Program-made: the position numbers and the translations under genes
Notes under the pieces: model-generated
What the model was told of the DNA's origin: nothing
The model's database searches: none
The model's input: only the letters and a program-made list of their open reading frames with translations
DNA from: Choricystis sp. odSpoLacu1
Taxonomy: Eukaryota; Chlorophyta; Trebouxiophyceae
Reading direction: 5' to 3'
DNA length: 64,000 nt
Assembly: GCA_958009055.1 (NCBI GenBank)
Contig: OY253656.1
Span: forward strand, 62,001 to 126,000
Shown here: positions 40,199 through 49,465 of the stretch, one piece after another
Layout: every line of letters begins with the position of its first letter
How positions within the stretch are numbered: the first letter of the stretch is position 1

Positions 40199-42058
40199 AT
40201 GGCCTGCGGGGTGCGTGCGCCTTCCGGCCGCCCCCCCCCGCGCACCCTGCGCCTGGCGCCGCGCCCGCGCCCGACGCCTCCGACGCCGCCGCCCGCGTGG
40301 CGTCCAGGTGGCGACCGCCCCCTGGACCCGCGCGTGGGGGCGCCACCACCTTCACCGCCACCGCGAGCCGCATCTGGGGCGGCGCCGTCCTCAGCGGCCG
40401 ACCTGTTTGCCAGCGCGCTGTCGTCGCTGGATGTCTTGGCCGGCGACGCAGGCCCCCCGCCCCCGCCTCCCCCGCCTCCCCCTCCCGCCGACGCTACCTC
40501 CATCGACAGCGTGCCCGCGGTGGGGAGGGCGGTGTACGAAGTGCTGCGCGTGGGGCCCGACGGCGCGCGGCGGCGCATCTACGTCAAGCGGCGCGACCTG
40601 CTGCGCGCCAACGGGCTGCAACCGCGCGATTTGAGGCGCATCGATCCGTCTCTCTCCCTCACCAAGACGGCGCCTTCCATCACTGTGAAGGAAGCGGTGC
40701 TGCTGGTCAACCTGGGGGGCGTGCGTGCGATTGTGGGGGCTGATCGGTGCCTGCTGTTTGAGCCCGCCTCCGTCTCGTCACGCAAGTGGCTGGACATCCT
40801 GCTGCCCCGCCTGGCGGAGCGGGAGGCGGGAGGGGTGACGTCGTCCGATGATGGCGACGGCTGGGCGCGGCGGGCGGCGGGCGCGGCGGGCGGCGGGCCG
40901 CCGCCGCCCCCGGTTGCGGCCCTCCTTGCTGCCACGCGCGCGCCGCCGACCGCCACCGATTCAGACGCCGCCGACGGCGGCCCCCCCGACGGAGGGCGCC
41001 AGCTGCCGTTTGAACTCGAAGCCTTGGAAGCCGCCCTGCTGGTGGCCACGGGGCGGCTGGACAAAGAGTTGCTAGCCGTCACCGACCGCGTCACGCGCGT
41101 CCTGCACACCCTCCCCTCCGACGTCACCCCCGTCAACCTGGAGGAACTGCGCCGCGTCAAAGCCGCCCTGGTCGAGCTGGAGTCGAGGGCTGATAACCTG
41201 AGGGAGGTGTTGGAAGAAGTTTTGGATGACGATGACGAGGTGCGGGAGCTCAACCTGTCCTCCCGCGTCGCGCGCGAGGAGAGACGGCGCGCGCGGGAGA
41301 GGGAGAAGCTGGAGCGCGGGCTGGAGGAGAGGGAGAGGGCGCGCGCGGCACGGCAGGAGGAGGAGGAGGAGGAGGCGGAGGAGCGGAGGAGGAACGGAGG
41401 GGAGGACTATGATGGCGACGCGTCGGACGCGGCGGCCGTGGCGGAGACGCTGCCGCTGGTGACGGCGGCACTGCCCTCTGATGCCGACACCTCCCCTCCA
41501 CCCTCGCCCCGCACGCCCCGCCTGGCCGACGACGGCCGCCCGATTCCGTCCGAGTGGACGCGCGGCCCGCGCGGGCGTGCCTCCTCCGCCTCCGCCTCCT
41601 CCGACCCGGCCGACCCCGATAGAGACGCCGAGTCCGCCGCGGACGCGGCCGCCGCCGCGGATGCAGAGGCGGCGTTGGAGGAGATGGAGGAGGATGAAGC
41701 CGAGGAGCGGGATGTGGAGGAAGTCGAGGACTTGCTGGAGTACTACTTGCAGCGCGCTGCTACCACTCAATCCGAGGCGGAGAGGCTGCTGGCGGGCGCG
41801 CGCGACCTGGAGGAATCCATTGCGGTGTCGCTGTCTGCGCGTCGGTTTGAGTTGAATCGCCTCGAGCTCACACTCTCCATCGGTTCCTTTGCCGCCGCCC
41901 TGGGCGCCGTCTTTGCCGGCATCTTTGGCATGAACCTGCGGTCCACCCTGGAACACTCGGTGTCCGGGTTTTGGTTCACGACGGTCGCCATCCTGCTGTT
42001 CTGTGTGTGGGTGTTTCTCGCGCTGTTCACCTACACGCGGCGCCGCCGCATTCTGTGA
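40199..42058 (+). CDS. MRS2: MRS2/CorA-type magnesium transporter
   Basis: Mg2+ channel of mitochondria or plastids, 619 residues, single exon. The N-terminus (MACGVRAPSGRPPPRTLRLA) is Arg/Pro-rich and acid-poor, consistent with an organelle presequence. Matrix domain: KRRDLLRANGLQPRDLRRID and ITVKEAVLLVNLGGVRAIV. Stalk helix: LPFELEALEAALLVATGRLD, VNLEELRRVKAALVELESRA and VLDDDDEVRELNLSSR. Pore: the invariant GMN in GAVFAGIFGMNLRS between two C-terminal hydrophobic helices; the second is FTTVAILLFCVWVFLALF. Between the LDDDDE helix and the last stalk helix there is an insertion of about 150 residues rich in Glu/Arg then Asp/Ser, absent from typical MRS2. A plastid MGT10-like location is possible but undecided. 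Confidence 0.9.
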   Translation: MACGVRAPSGRPPPRTLRLAPRPRPTPPTPPPAWRPGGDRPLDPRVGAPPPSPPPRAASGAAPSSAADLFASALSSLDVLAGDAGPPPPPPPPPPPADATSIDSVPAVGRAVYEVLRVGPDGARRRIYVKRRDLLRANGLQPRDLRRIDPSLSLTKTAPSITVKEAVLLVNLGGVRAIVGADRCLLFEPASVSSRKWLDILLPRLAEREAGGVTSSDDGDGWARRAAGAAGGGPPPPPVAALLAATRAPPTATDSDAADGGPPDGGRQLPFELEALEAALLVATGRLDKELLAVTDRVTRVLHTLPSDVTPVNLEELRRVKAALVELESRADNLREVLEEVLDDDDEVRELNLSSRVAREERRRAREREKLERGLEERERARAARQEEEEEEAEERRRNGGEDYDGDASDAAAVAETLPLVTAALPSDADTSPPPSPRTPRLADDGRPIPSEWTRGPRGRASSASASSDPADPDRDAESAADAAAAADAEAALEEMEEDEAEERDVEEVEDLLEYYLQRAATTQSEAERLLAGARDLEESIAVSLSARRFELNRLELTLSIGSFAAALGAVFAGIFGMNLRSTLEHSVSGFWFTTVAILLFCVWVFLALFTYTRRRRIL

Positions 42059-42250
42059 AGAGGAAGAGAGGTGGGGTTTTGGATGCTGTGCGCCCCTCTG
42101 TTGTGACCCCAGTGAGAGAGAGAGGGCGAGAGATTTTGTTGATGCTGCTGCTGTTTTTTTTGGTTTCGTTTCCTCGCGACCCCCCCCCCGATTTTCATCC
42201 GTGTGTTAGAAAAAAAAACGACCCCCCCCCCCCACCTTGACCCCCACCAA

Positions 42251-42653
42251 TCAAAAGCCGGCAAACGCGCCCGTCGACACATACAGCTCCCGCGCGGCTT
42301 CATCCTCCGGGTCGACGGGGGGGGCCTCCCCACCGCCAAACTGGGACGCGTCGTCGCTCCCCGCGAGCGGCGGCATCCACGGCGCGCCCACGCGCCGCGC
42401 TCCAAACGCCCCCCAGTCCACCCCGCCAAACCAGGGGTGGGCCTGCACATCGGCCGCCCCCCCCCGCCCGGATCCGAGGCGGGAGGCGGGGGCCGGGTGG
42501 AAGAGGCGGCGCAGGATGTCCTTGGCGGAGGGGGAGAGGGAAGGGGGCAGGTGGTACTTCGCGCCCGCGATCGCGCCAAACATGGCGAGGCGATCGTCCC
42601 CGGTGAAGGGGGGGGTGCCGACCAGCATTTCGTAGATGAGGACGCCGAGCGCC

Positions 42654-42685
<32 letters not shown>

Positions 42686-45420
42686 GGGTGGTGTGGTTGG
42701 TTTTTTTTTTCTCTCCGCTCTCTCTCTTTTCCTTCTCCCCCTCCCTCTCTCATACCAGTCCACCGCCTTGGTGTGCCCCGACTGGGCCACCATCTCGGGC
42801 GCCATGTATTCGGGCGTGCCACACAGCGTGGCCGCCCTGTCGCCGGGGCCGAGGCGGCGCGCGAAGCCAAAGTCTGCCAGTTTGGCGTACCCGTCGCGGT
42901 CGATCAACACGTTCTCTGGTTTCAGGTCGCGCCACGCCAGGTCGCGCCCATGCAGGTGGGCCAGGCCCAGCACGACGCAGGCGGCATAGAAGGTGGCGTG
43001 CGGTTCGGGCAGGGGGCCGGAGGACAGGCGGGCAAAGAGTTCGCCCCCGAGCGCGGGCTCCGTCAGAAGGTGGATGCAGGACCGCGACGAATACGCCGCC
43101 ACCAGGCGCACGGCAAAGGGGGAGTCGCACTCTGCGCCCACGGCACGCTCGCGGGACACGTGGGCGACGAGGCCGGCGGCCACGATGGCGGGTTTGGACA
43201 GTGTTTTGAGGGCGTACGCGCGGCCCGTCCCGCGGTCGCGCACGAGGGCCACCCGCCCAAACGCGCCCGCCCCCAGGTGGGCCACGCTGGTCAGGTCGGC
43301 CAGCCTGGGCGCACCCCAGGGGCCGTACCCGTCCGCCGCGGCGGCCAGCAGGGAGCGGGCGGGGCCGAGGAGCGCCTCGAACGCGGCGCGGGGGAGCGCG
43401 AGCAGGGCGCACCGCGTCGCGGCGCGAACGGTGGCCGCGCGCGGCGCGCCGCGCAGCAGGGCCAGCTACCCAAAGAAGCCGCCCGCGTGCACGGCGCCGA
43501 TGGGGGTGCCGGTGGCGTCTTCCACGGTGAGGTCGCCGGATTCAACCAGGAAGAAGTCGTCGCCCGGGGTGCCGGCGACGACGACGGCGACCCCCGGGTC
43601 GACAGTTTGGGGCACCAGCGCGGCGGCCAGTGCGCCCCGCTCCGCCGCGGACAGGGGAGCCAGCAACGCCACCCGACGCAGGGCGTCCGCCCGCCACAGT
43701 GTGCGCAGGGTGGCCAGGGAGCCGAGGCGGGCCTCAAAGTCGGCTGCACCGATGGCGAGCAGGGCGAGCGGGGTGGTGGCGACGACAGACGCCGCGCGGG
43801 GTGCGCGGTCCAGCAGGGCGCCCTCCCCAAACACCGCCCCCCGCTCCAGGGACGTGAGCACGCGTCCATCCGGGGCCACCACATCGGCGGTGCCGTCGTC
43901 GATGATGTGGAAGGCGTCCCCCGGCTCCCCCGCGCGGAAGACGGTCGCGCCAGCCGGCACGCGCGCGCGCGCGCCGCCCTCGCCGCCAGGTGTGCCAACT
44001 GGTCGGGGGACAGGGGGGCCAGGGCGGGCGCCCGGCGCAAGGCGTCCGCCGCCCACACGATGGGCAGGGGGCCGAGCAGGCGTTCGAAGGCGGACGCGGG
44101 CAGGCGGAAGAGGACGGTGTAGCCGTCGGCCAGGGCGGCCGCGGACCGAGGCTCCGCCGTGACGAGGGCGCGCCCCCCAAAGTGGCCGCCCGCGTCAATG
44201 GTGGCGATGGGGCGAGGCGGGGGAGGGGTGGTGGTGGTGCCTGCGCTGCCACCACCACTTTTGGCCGCGGCCGCGGTCGGCCAGAGCGTGACGCGCCCCT
44301 CGTCCACAAAAAACATGGCGTCTCCCTCCCCCCCCGCATCAAACACGATTGCTCCATCCTCGTACTCCACGCGTTCCAGGGCGTCAGCGATGACGCCGCG
44401 CGTGGCGTCGGCCAGGACGGAGAGGAGGGGGGCGCCCGAGACCAGCGCGCGGCGGCGCGCGGCGTCGGCTGCCGCAGCCGCGCGGCGGACCGACGCGTAC
44501 ACCGCAGCATCCAGCACCCACAGTTTGCAGGGAGCGGTAGCGGTCACGGTGGCGGCGCGGGGGGCGGCGTAGAGGAGGGCGAGCTCGCCAAAGGAGCTGT
44601 GGGGGTGGGTGGGAGGGGAGGCGGGGCGTGATGGGGTGACTGCCGCACGCTGTGCTCACCCACTCACACCCCCACTCTCTCTCTCACTCACTCTCTCTCT
44701 CTCTCTCTTCTCTCACCTGCCCGGCCCATACTCCTTGACCAGCGGCGCCTCCCCCTCCACCACCCGCGTCGCGGTGGACGCCCCCTTTTCAAGAATGTAA
44801 AACTCTTTCCCTCCTCCATCCCCTTGGGCAATGATGACGCCGCCCGCGGGCACAGTGACAGGGTGCATGGAGGCCAGCAGGGTGGCGCGCTCGGGGGAGG
44901 AGAGGGGGGCGAAGAGGGGGGAGGTCGCCACGGCAGCGTTCAGCAGGGCGAGCGTGGGCGCGGTCTTTGGGTGGGGGACGATGGTGGCGTCCGCGCCGCG
45001 GGCGAGCGCGTTGGCGGCAATGGCGACACGCTTGGCTCCGTCACGGGCCTGGTGTGTGTTTGGGGGTGGGGAGGATGGATCGTGGTGAGGGGAGAGAGGT
45101 GCGTGCGTGTCGGCCTGCCCTGTCCCCCCCTTTCTCTCTCACCTTGCGCCGCGCCTCCGCGTCCGCCGGCGTGGGGGCGGCGGCAGCCCGCTTGACGCCA
45201 TCATCCTGGCGGGCGCCGGCCGCGGTCAGGGAGGGCGTCTGTGTGTGTGTGGGGGAGGAGGGGGTGGGTGCCTCGTCGCGGCGTCAGGGAGGTTTTCACG
45301 TTTCGATCAATCCGCCCTCTGTCCACCCTTCTCTCTCTGTCTCACCTCGGGCGCGGCCACGTCGCCGGCAGCGTCGGGGAGCACGGCGCCCGCGCCGGGG
45401 GTGGAGAGGCAGGCGCCCAT
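42251..45420 (-). CDS. PKG: cGMP-dependent protein kinase with four cyclic-nucleotide-binding domains (in-frame TAG, one frame break)
   Basis: Exons are 45420-45346, 45238-45143, 45048-44717, 44596-42756 and 42656-42251, about 915 residues. The N-terminus MGACLSTPGAG fits N-myristoylation plus Cys palmitoylation, hence membrane association. Four CNB cassettes occur in order: FGELALLYAAPRAATV (canonical), FGGRALVTAEPRSAAA (Glu lost, probably not nucleotide-binding), FGEGALLDRAPRAASV, and FFG-stop-LALLRGAPRAATV. The AGC kinase has LGAGAFGRV, AYALK, WRDLKPENVL, DFG, and TLCGTPEYMAPE; the join VDW-WALGVLIYEM is clean. The four-CNB layout resembles alveolate and green-algal PKGs. Two defects are seen: an extra GC unit at 43961-43974 explains one frame change, and TAG at 43468-43466 replaces the expected GAG (Glu) of the last cassette. 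Divergent from the HAD gene. Confidence 0.9.
42659..42684. repeat. (GT)13 microsatellite in the PKG intron
   Basis: A pure GT/CA dinucleotide run ends exactly at the splice acceptor of the last PKG exon; on the gene strand it reads CACACA...CACAG. Similar GT, GA and CA runs sit beside many splice sites and stops in this window. Confidence 0.8.
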
Positions 45421-45693
45421 AGGGGAAGCAGCAGTTTTCTTGGGGTCGCGCGGGCGAGAAGCGCGTGAGTCGCACACAAAAACACTCTGCGGGCGTTTTC
45501 GTTTGGCATCTCCGATTTTCGCACTCGCCGCCTCCACGCGGCAGACCGCACCACTTTCCACCCCACCCACGCTCTCGCTCGCGCCCGACACGCAGTGCGC
45601 CCAGGAAGCGCGACCGCTGGAGCGCGCGCACAAAACCGCTGACGCGTCGCACCGCCGCCCCTCTTCTGGCTAGCCCCGTCCCCCCCCCCCCCA

Positions 45694-46758
45694 ATGCAGC
45701 CCTTCCACACGCGCGCGCCCTCGCCCAGCGCCCGCATCGGGCGTGTGATGACCCCTACCCTCCTGCCGGGCCAAATTACGCGAGTCCGCGCCCCCCTCCT
45801 CCCCCCGCGCGCCGCGCCGCGCGACGACGACGCGCTGCGCGCGCTCGCCGCCCCCCTGGCCAAACAGATTGGGTCCGAGTATGGGGAAGGCTTTGTCACG
45901 TTTCGGCGGAGTGGCGCCAGGCGGCTGGACGTGGACGAGCTGAACCGCGTGTTTGCGCCCGCGGGCGCGCTGCGCCTGCGCTACGCAGCCCGCCCTGACG
46001 AAGCCCTGGCCGCCCTCTTCGACGCCGAAGTCTTGTTCGACCTGCACGCCGCCCGGCGGCACGCGTGGGCGAGCGTGGCGGCGGGGCGGGGGGCGGCCCT
46101 GCCGGACGCGGTCGCGGCCGCGGCGGCCGGGGCCGCGACGCGGCTGCACCCGAGTGATGCTGCTCTCCGCTGTGGTTTAACAACCGACCCCGAGGAAGCC
46201 GCGACCATCGCGCTGGAGGTGGCGCACGCCTACACTGCGCACGTGGCGTCTGAACTGGCGACACCCAGGCCAGGGGTGTGTGCGTTTGTTGGAGCGCTGT
46301 CTGCCGCGGGGTGCGCGGTCGCAGCGGTGGGCGCCCTGGATTCCGCTTCCCTGCGGTCCGCCCTGCGCCGGTCCGGCTTGGACGCCCTGGCCCCCGCCTG
46401 TGGCTCGTTAGAGGATGGGGACGCAGTCGCCCAGCGCTTACTCGCCTCCGCCCTGCGCCTCGGCCACGCGCCGCGCGCGTGCGTCGCGTTTGTGCCCTGC
46501 GCCGGCTCCATCGCGGCCGCCCACAATGCCTCCATGCGGGCGGTGGGGGTGGCTTCTCCGTCCGCCCGTCGCCACGAGCTGGCGCGCGCGGACGCGACGG
46601 TGGGGCGGGTGGACGAGTTGACGGCGTACAATCTGCGCAGGCTGTTTGCCAACGCGGGCTCAGAGCTCATGGACCTCGCCAAGGACAAGATTGTGGACAA
46701 TGGTGGGGGCGGCAGGTGGCAGGCGCGGGAGCGCGGCGTGGCGGGCGGGTTGGCGTGA
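45694..46758 (+). CDS. HAD-superfamily-like protein, plant plastid subgroup, altered nucleophile motif
   Basis: 354 residues, single exon. The C-terminal half matches the haloacid-dehalogenase fold as in plant At4g11570-type proteins. Blocks seen are LDSASLRSALRRSGLDALAP, then DAVAQRLLASALRLGHAPRACVAFVPC (motif III/IV region), SIAAAHNASMRAVGVASP and VGRVDELTAYNLRRLF. The motif I region aligns with LFDAEVLFDLHAARRHAWAS near residue 110. Instead of D-x-D it has D-A-E, so classic phosphatase chemistry may be lost or changed; the plant relatives also deviate here. The first 60 residues are Pro/Arg-rich and may be a plastid transit peptide. It shares a 273-bp divergent region with PKG and is followed by the isochorismatase-like gene on the same strand. 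Confidence 0.65.
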   Translation: MQPFHTRAPSPSARIGRVMTPTLLPGQITRVRAPLLPPRAAPRDDDALRALAAPLAKQIGSEYGEGFVTFRRSGARRLDVDELNRVFAPAGALRLRYAARPDEALAALFDAEVLFDLHAARRHAWASVAAGRGAALPDAVAAAAAGAATRLHPSDAALRCGLTTDPEEAATIALEVAHAYTAHVASELATPRPGVCAFVGALSAAGCAVAAVGALDSASLRSALRRSGLDALAPACGSLEDGDAVAQRLLASALRLGHAPRACVAFVPCAGSIAAAHNASMRAVGVASPSARRHELARADATVGRVDELTAYNLRRLFANAGSELMDLAKDKIVDNGGGGRWQARERGVAGGLA

Positions 46759-46914
46759 GCGTGTTTTTTTGTGTCAACGAGGGTTACAGAAGTCCGTCCC
46801 AGTCACCTCCTCCCATTTGGCTCTCCCCCGCGCGCCCCACATATGCGCGCCTCCGCCCGCCCTCCCACCCGCACCACACGCCTCTCCACCCGCTCTCCTC
46901 GCCGCGCCGCCACC

Positions 46915-47661
46915 ATGGCCGCCCGCGCCGCGTCGTCCTGCCTCGGCCGCTTGTCGCCAACGTCGACCGCGCTGTTTGTGTGCGACATCCAGGAACGCTT
47001 CGCCACCGGCATCCGAGGGTTTGATGCAGTGGCTGATGTGAGTGCGAGTGGATTGAGGAAAAAGGAATTGAAAGGAAATGATGGGTTTTTGGCTTTCACG
47101 TTTTTTAACCCCCCCCCCCCCCACAAACAGGTCGCCGGCCGCCTGGCAGCCGCTGCCGGCGTCCTGGACATGCCGGTCATCGTGACTGAACAAGTCCCCT
47201 CCAAGCTGGGCGCCACGGTGGCCGCCGTCGCGTCGCGCCTGCCGCCGTCGACGCCGCCTGCCATCCCCAAAACCGTGTTCTCCATGTGCGCGCCGACCGT
47301 GCTGGAGAGGTTGGCGTCCGCCAGTGTGCAAGCCGTGCTGATCACCGGCATCGAAGCCCACGTGTGCGTGCTGCAGACGACGCTGGACCTGCTTGCCGCG
47401 GGCATCGACGTCCACGTGATCACGGACGGCGTGTCCTCCCAACGCCACGCCGACCGGGAGGCGGGGTTGGCGCGGGCGGCGGCGGCGGGCGCGTTCCTGG
47501 CGACCAGTGAGATGGTGTTGTTCGAGCTGGCGCGGTCGGCCGACCACCCCCAGTTTCGTGCGATTTCGGCTCTGGCCAAGGAGGCGAGGGTGGGGGGCGT
47601 GCTGCCGGGGTTGCACGGCGCGGCGGCGCTGGCGGCGGCGGAGGGTGCGTCCAAGCTGTGA
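46915..47661 (+). CDS. isochorismatase-domain hydrolase (ISOC1/2-like)
   Basis: Cysteine hydrolase fold, 217 residues. Exons are 46915-47037 and 47131-47661. The start has a good context (CACCATGG). The catalytic Asp is in FVCDIQERFATGI, the Lys probably in PKTVFSMCAP, and the nucleophile Cys in ITGIEAHVCVLQTTLDLL. The following VHVITDGVSSQRHADREAGL and AGAFLATSEMVLFEL match the mitochondrial/peroxisomal ISOC1/ISOC2 branch rather than bacterial nicotinamidases. The substrate is unknown for this branch. A short Ala/Arg/Ser N-terminus (AARAASSCLGRLSPTST) may be a weak mitochondrial signal. Confidence 0.9.
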   Translation: MAARAASSCLGRLSPTSTALFVCDIQERFATGIRGFDAVADVSASGLRKKELKGNDGFLAFTFFNPPPPHKQVAGRLAAAAGVLDMPVIVTEQVPSKLGATVAAVASRLPPSTPPAIPKTVFSMCAPTVLERLASASVQAVLITGIEAHVCVLQTTLDLLAAGIDVHVITDGVSSQRHADREAGLARAAAAGAFLATSEMVLFELARSADHPQFRAISALAKEARVGGVLPGLHGAAALAAAEGASKL

Positions 47662-47817
47662 ATGTGTGTGTGTGTGTGTGTGTGTGTGTTGATTGCGTCT
47701 TCTTTTGTGTCTGTCGCGAGAGTCACTGTTTCGTCCAAGCTGTGCTTGTGTGGGTGTGTCTTCGTTTGTGTCTACGTGTCGCGAAAGGTACTGTTCCCCC
47801 CCCCCCCCCCCCCCCCC

Positions 47818-48968
47818 TCAAAACACCGCCTTCAACACAATGATCAGCAGCATGAAGATCACCGCCGCCGCCAGCAGCATGATGCACAGCGCCAGCCGGC
47901 CCGCCCGCTGGCTGCGCTCCGCGCGCTTGAGTTGGCGCGCGCCGTCCTCCACCCGCACGGCCACCGTCTCGATGTTGTAGTCGATGCGGTCCAGCACGGT
48001 GCCCTGCTCGATGACGAGCACGCCCAGATCTTTCACGATCTGGGCCAGGTCGGCGATGGAGGTGACGACGGCGGCGACGTCGCGGTCGCGCTCGGCCGCC
48101 GCGCGCGCGAGCCGCTCGGCGCGCGCGGTCTGCTGCACCGAGAACGCGCCCCCGCCACCCGAGGGGGACGCGCCCCCCGAGTCCATGGACGCGGTGCGGC
48201 CCGCGCCATCCAGCAGGGCGTCCCAGCCGCCGTTGGTGGCGGCGGCGCCCGTGCCGCCGCCACCGCCGCCGCGCGCGCGCTGCAGTTTGGACAGGTAGTC
48301 TTTTTGCTCCCTCCGAAACTGCAGGGACAGCGCCTGCAGCTCCCCCGCCAGCGTGCGGCGCACGTTGGTGCGCACACGGTCCTCCGCGTCTGAGGGGGAG
48401 GCTGCGCCCGCCAGGGTGGGGGGCGCCGCCAGGGCCGCGATCTTTGCCTCCGCCGCGCGCAGCGCGCTCGTCACGCCCCGCGTCGCCGCCTCCACCTCTG
48501 CATCCCGGGAGGCGGTGTCGTCGAATGAAGTCAACGCCGCCCGCCCGTGCAGGGCACGCAGTTCAGCCATGGACGCGCGGATGGTGGCAAACTCGCGGCG
48601 CAGCGTGGCGGCAGCAGCCACGTACGCGGGGGGCGCGGCGCGAGCAGCTCCCGCCACCCCCAACTCGGCGGCGGAGGCGGCGGCCAGGGCGGGCGCGTCG
48701 GAGGGGCCCAGGGCGGCGTCTAGGAGGCGGGCGGCGGAGCTGGGGGTGGGTGGGTGTGAGGGTTGAGAGACAGAGAGCTGTGTGTGTGTGCTTCCTCGTG
48801 TCCTCTCTCAGCCTCTTCCTCTCTCACTCACACACACACACACACTCACCGGTCTTCCTCCCGCCCGCCCGGGGCCACAGGCGGCGGCCGCGCGCCGCGC
48901 GCGGCCGCGCGGTAGCGCACAAACCTGTCCGTGCGCGACCGCGTCGTGCCGACGACGGGGGCGGCCAT
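47818..48968 (-). CDS. SYP4: Qa-SNARE syntaxin of the trans-Golgi network (SYP4 / STX16 / TLG2)
   Basis: Mediates vesicle fusion at the TGN/early endosome. Exons are 48968-48850 and 48739-47818 (346 residues). The N-terminus has TTRSRTDRFVRYRAAARGAR, the conserved TR-x-RT-x-x-F/Y start. The Habc helices include RREFATIRASMAELRALHGR and NVRRTLAGELQALSLQFRRE with QKDYLSKLQ. The SNARE motif spans VTSIADLAQIVKDLGVLVIE and QGTVLDRIDYNIETVAVRVE, with Gln at the zero layer (QGTVLD). The C-terminal anchor is CIMLLAAAVIFMLLIIVLKA. The wording NVRRTLA and VIEQGTVLDRIDYNIE is typical of SYP41-43. A Gly/Ser-rich linker after the Habc domain is specific to this copy. The downstream C19 run adjoins the stop. 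Confidence 0.95.
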
Positions 48969-49465
48969 GGTGGTTCAGTGTGGCGTGTGTGTGTGTGTGT
49001 GTGTGGCGAGCGTCCCACGACGCGGGGCGGTGTGAGCGCGCGGGAGAGAGGGAGGGCGCGCCACACGAATGGGGGATTGGCGCACGGCCGCGGGCAGTCC
49101 TCTGGCGTGGCTCCGCTGTGCCGCGGCGCGGCAGCGTGTGTGTTGCGTGCGTTTGCGGGGAGGCTGTCCGCGCACAGACGCCGCCCGCGAATAAAAAACG
49201 CGTCCGTTTTGTGATGGGTGTGGGAGAACAGCAGTGCGCGTTTTGGTCTCGTCTCCTTCAGACGCAAAAAAACCCACCCTTGCTCTCGTCAGTCGTTTTA
49301 CAAGTCCCTCCCACGAAAAGAAAAGACTGCGACGCGGCTCTCAACGCACAAACGGCGGGGTGCACGGGGGGCGCGCGGAGAAAGAAAAGTGTTTATTGAG
49401 GATTAGAGAAGCCCCCCAAAAAACCTAAAACCCCCAAAACACCCCCCCCTCCTTCCACCAAACAA
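48969..49465. other. promoter/3' interval between two minus-strand genes
   Basis: Upstream region of the syntaxin gene and 3' region of the peptidase gene. It contains a GT microsatellite next to the syntaxin start and A-rich stretches near 49390-49440. No supportable gene or RNA was seen. Confidence 0.5.

Noticed and set aside
43466..44547. Interpreting the PKG locus as separate small CNB genes
   Set aside because: CNB cassettes and kinase follow in order on one strand with matching splice phases; only one GC-repeat slip and one TAG separate them.
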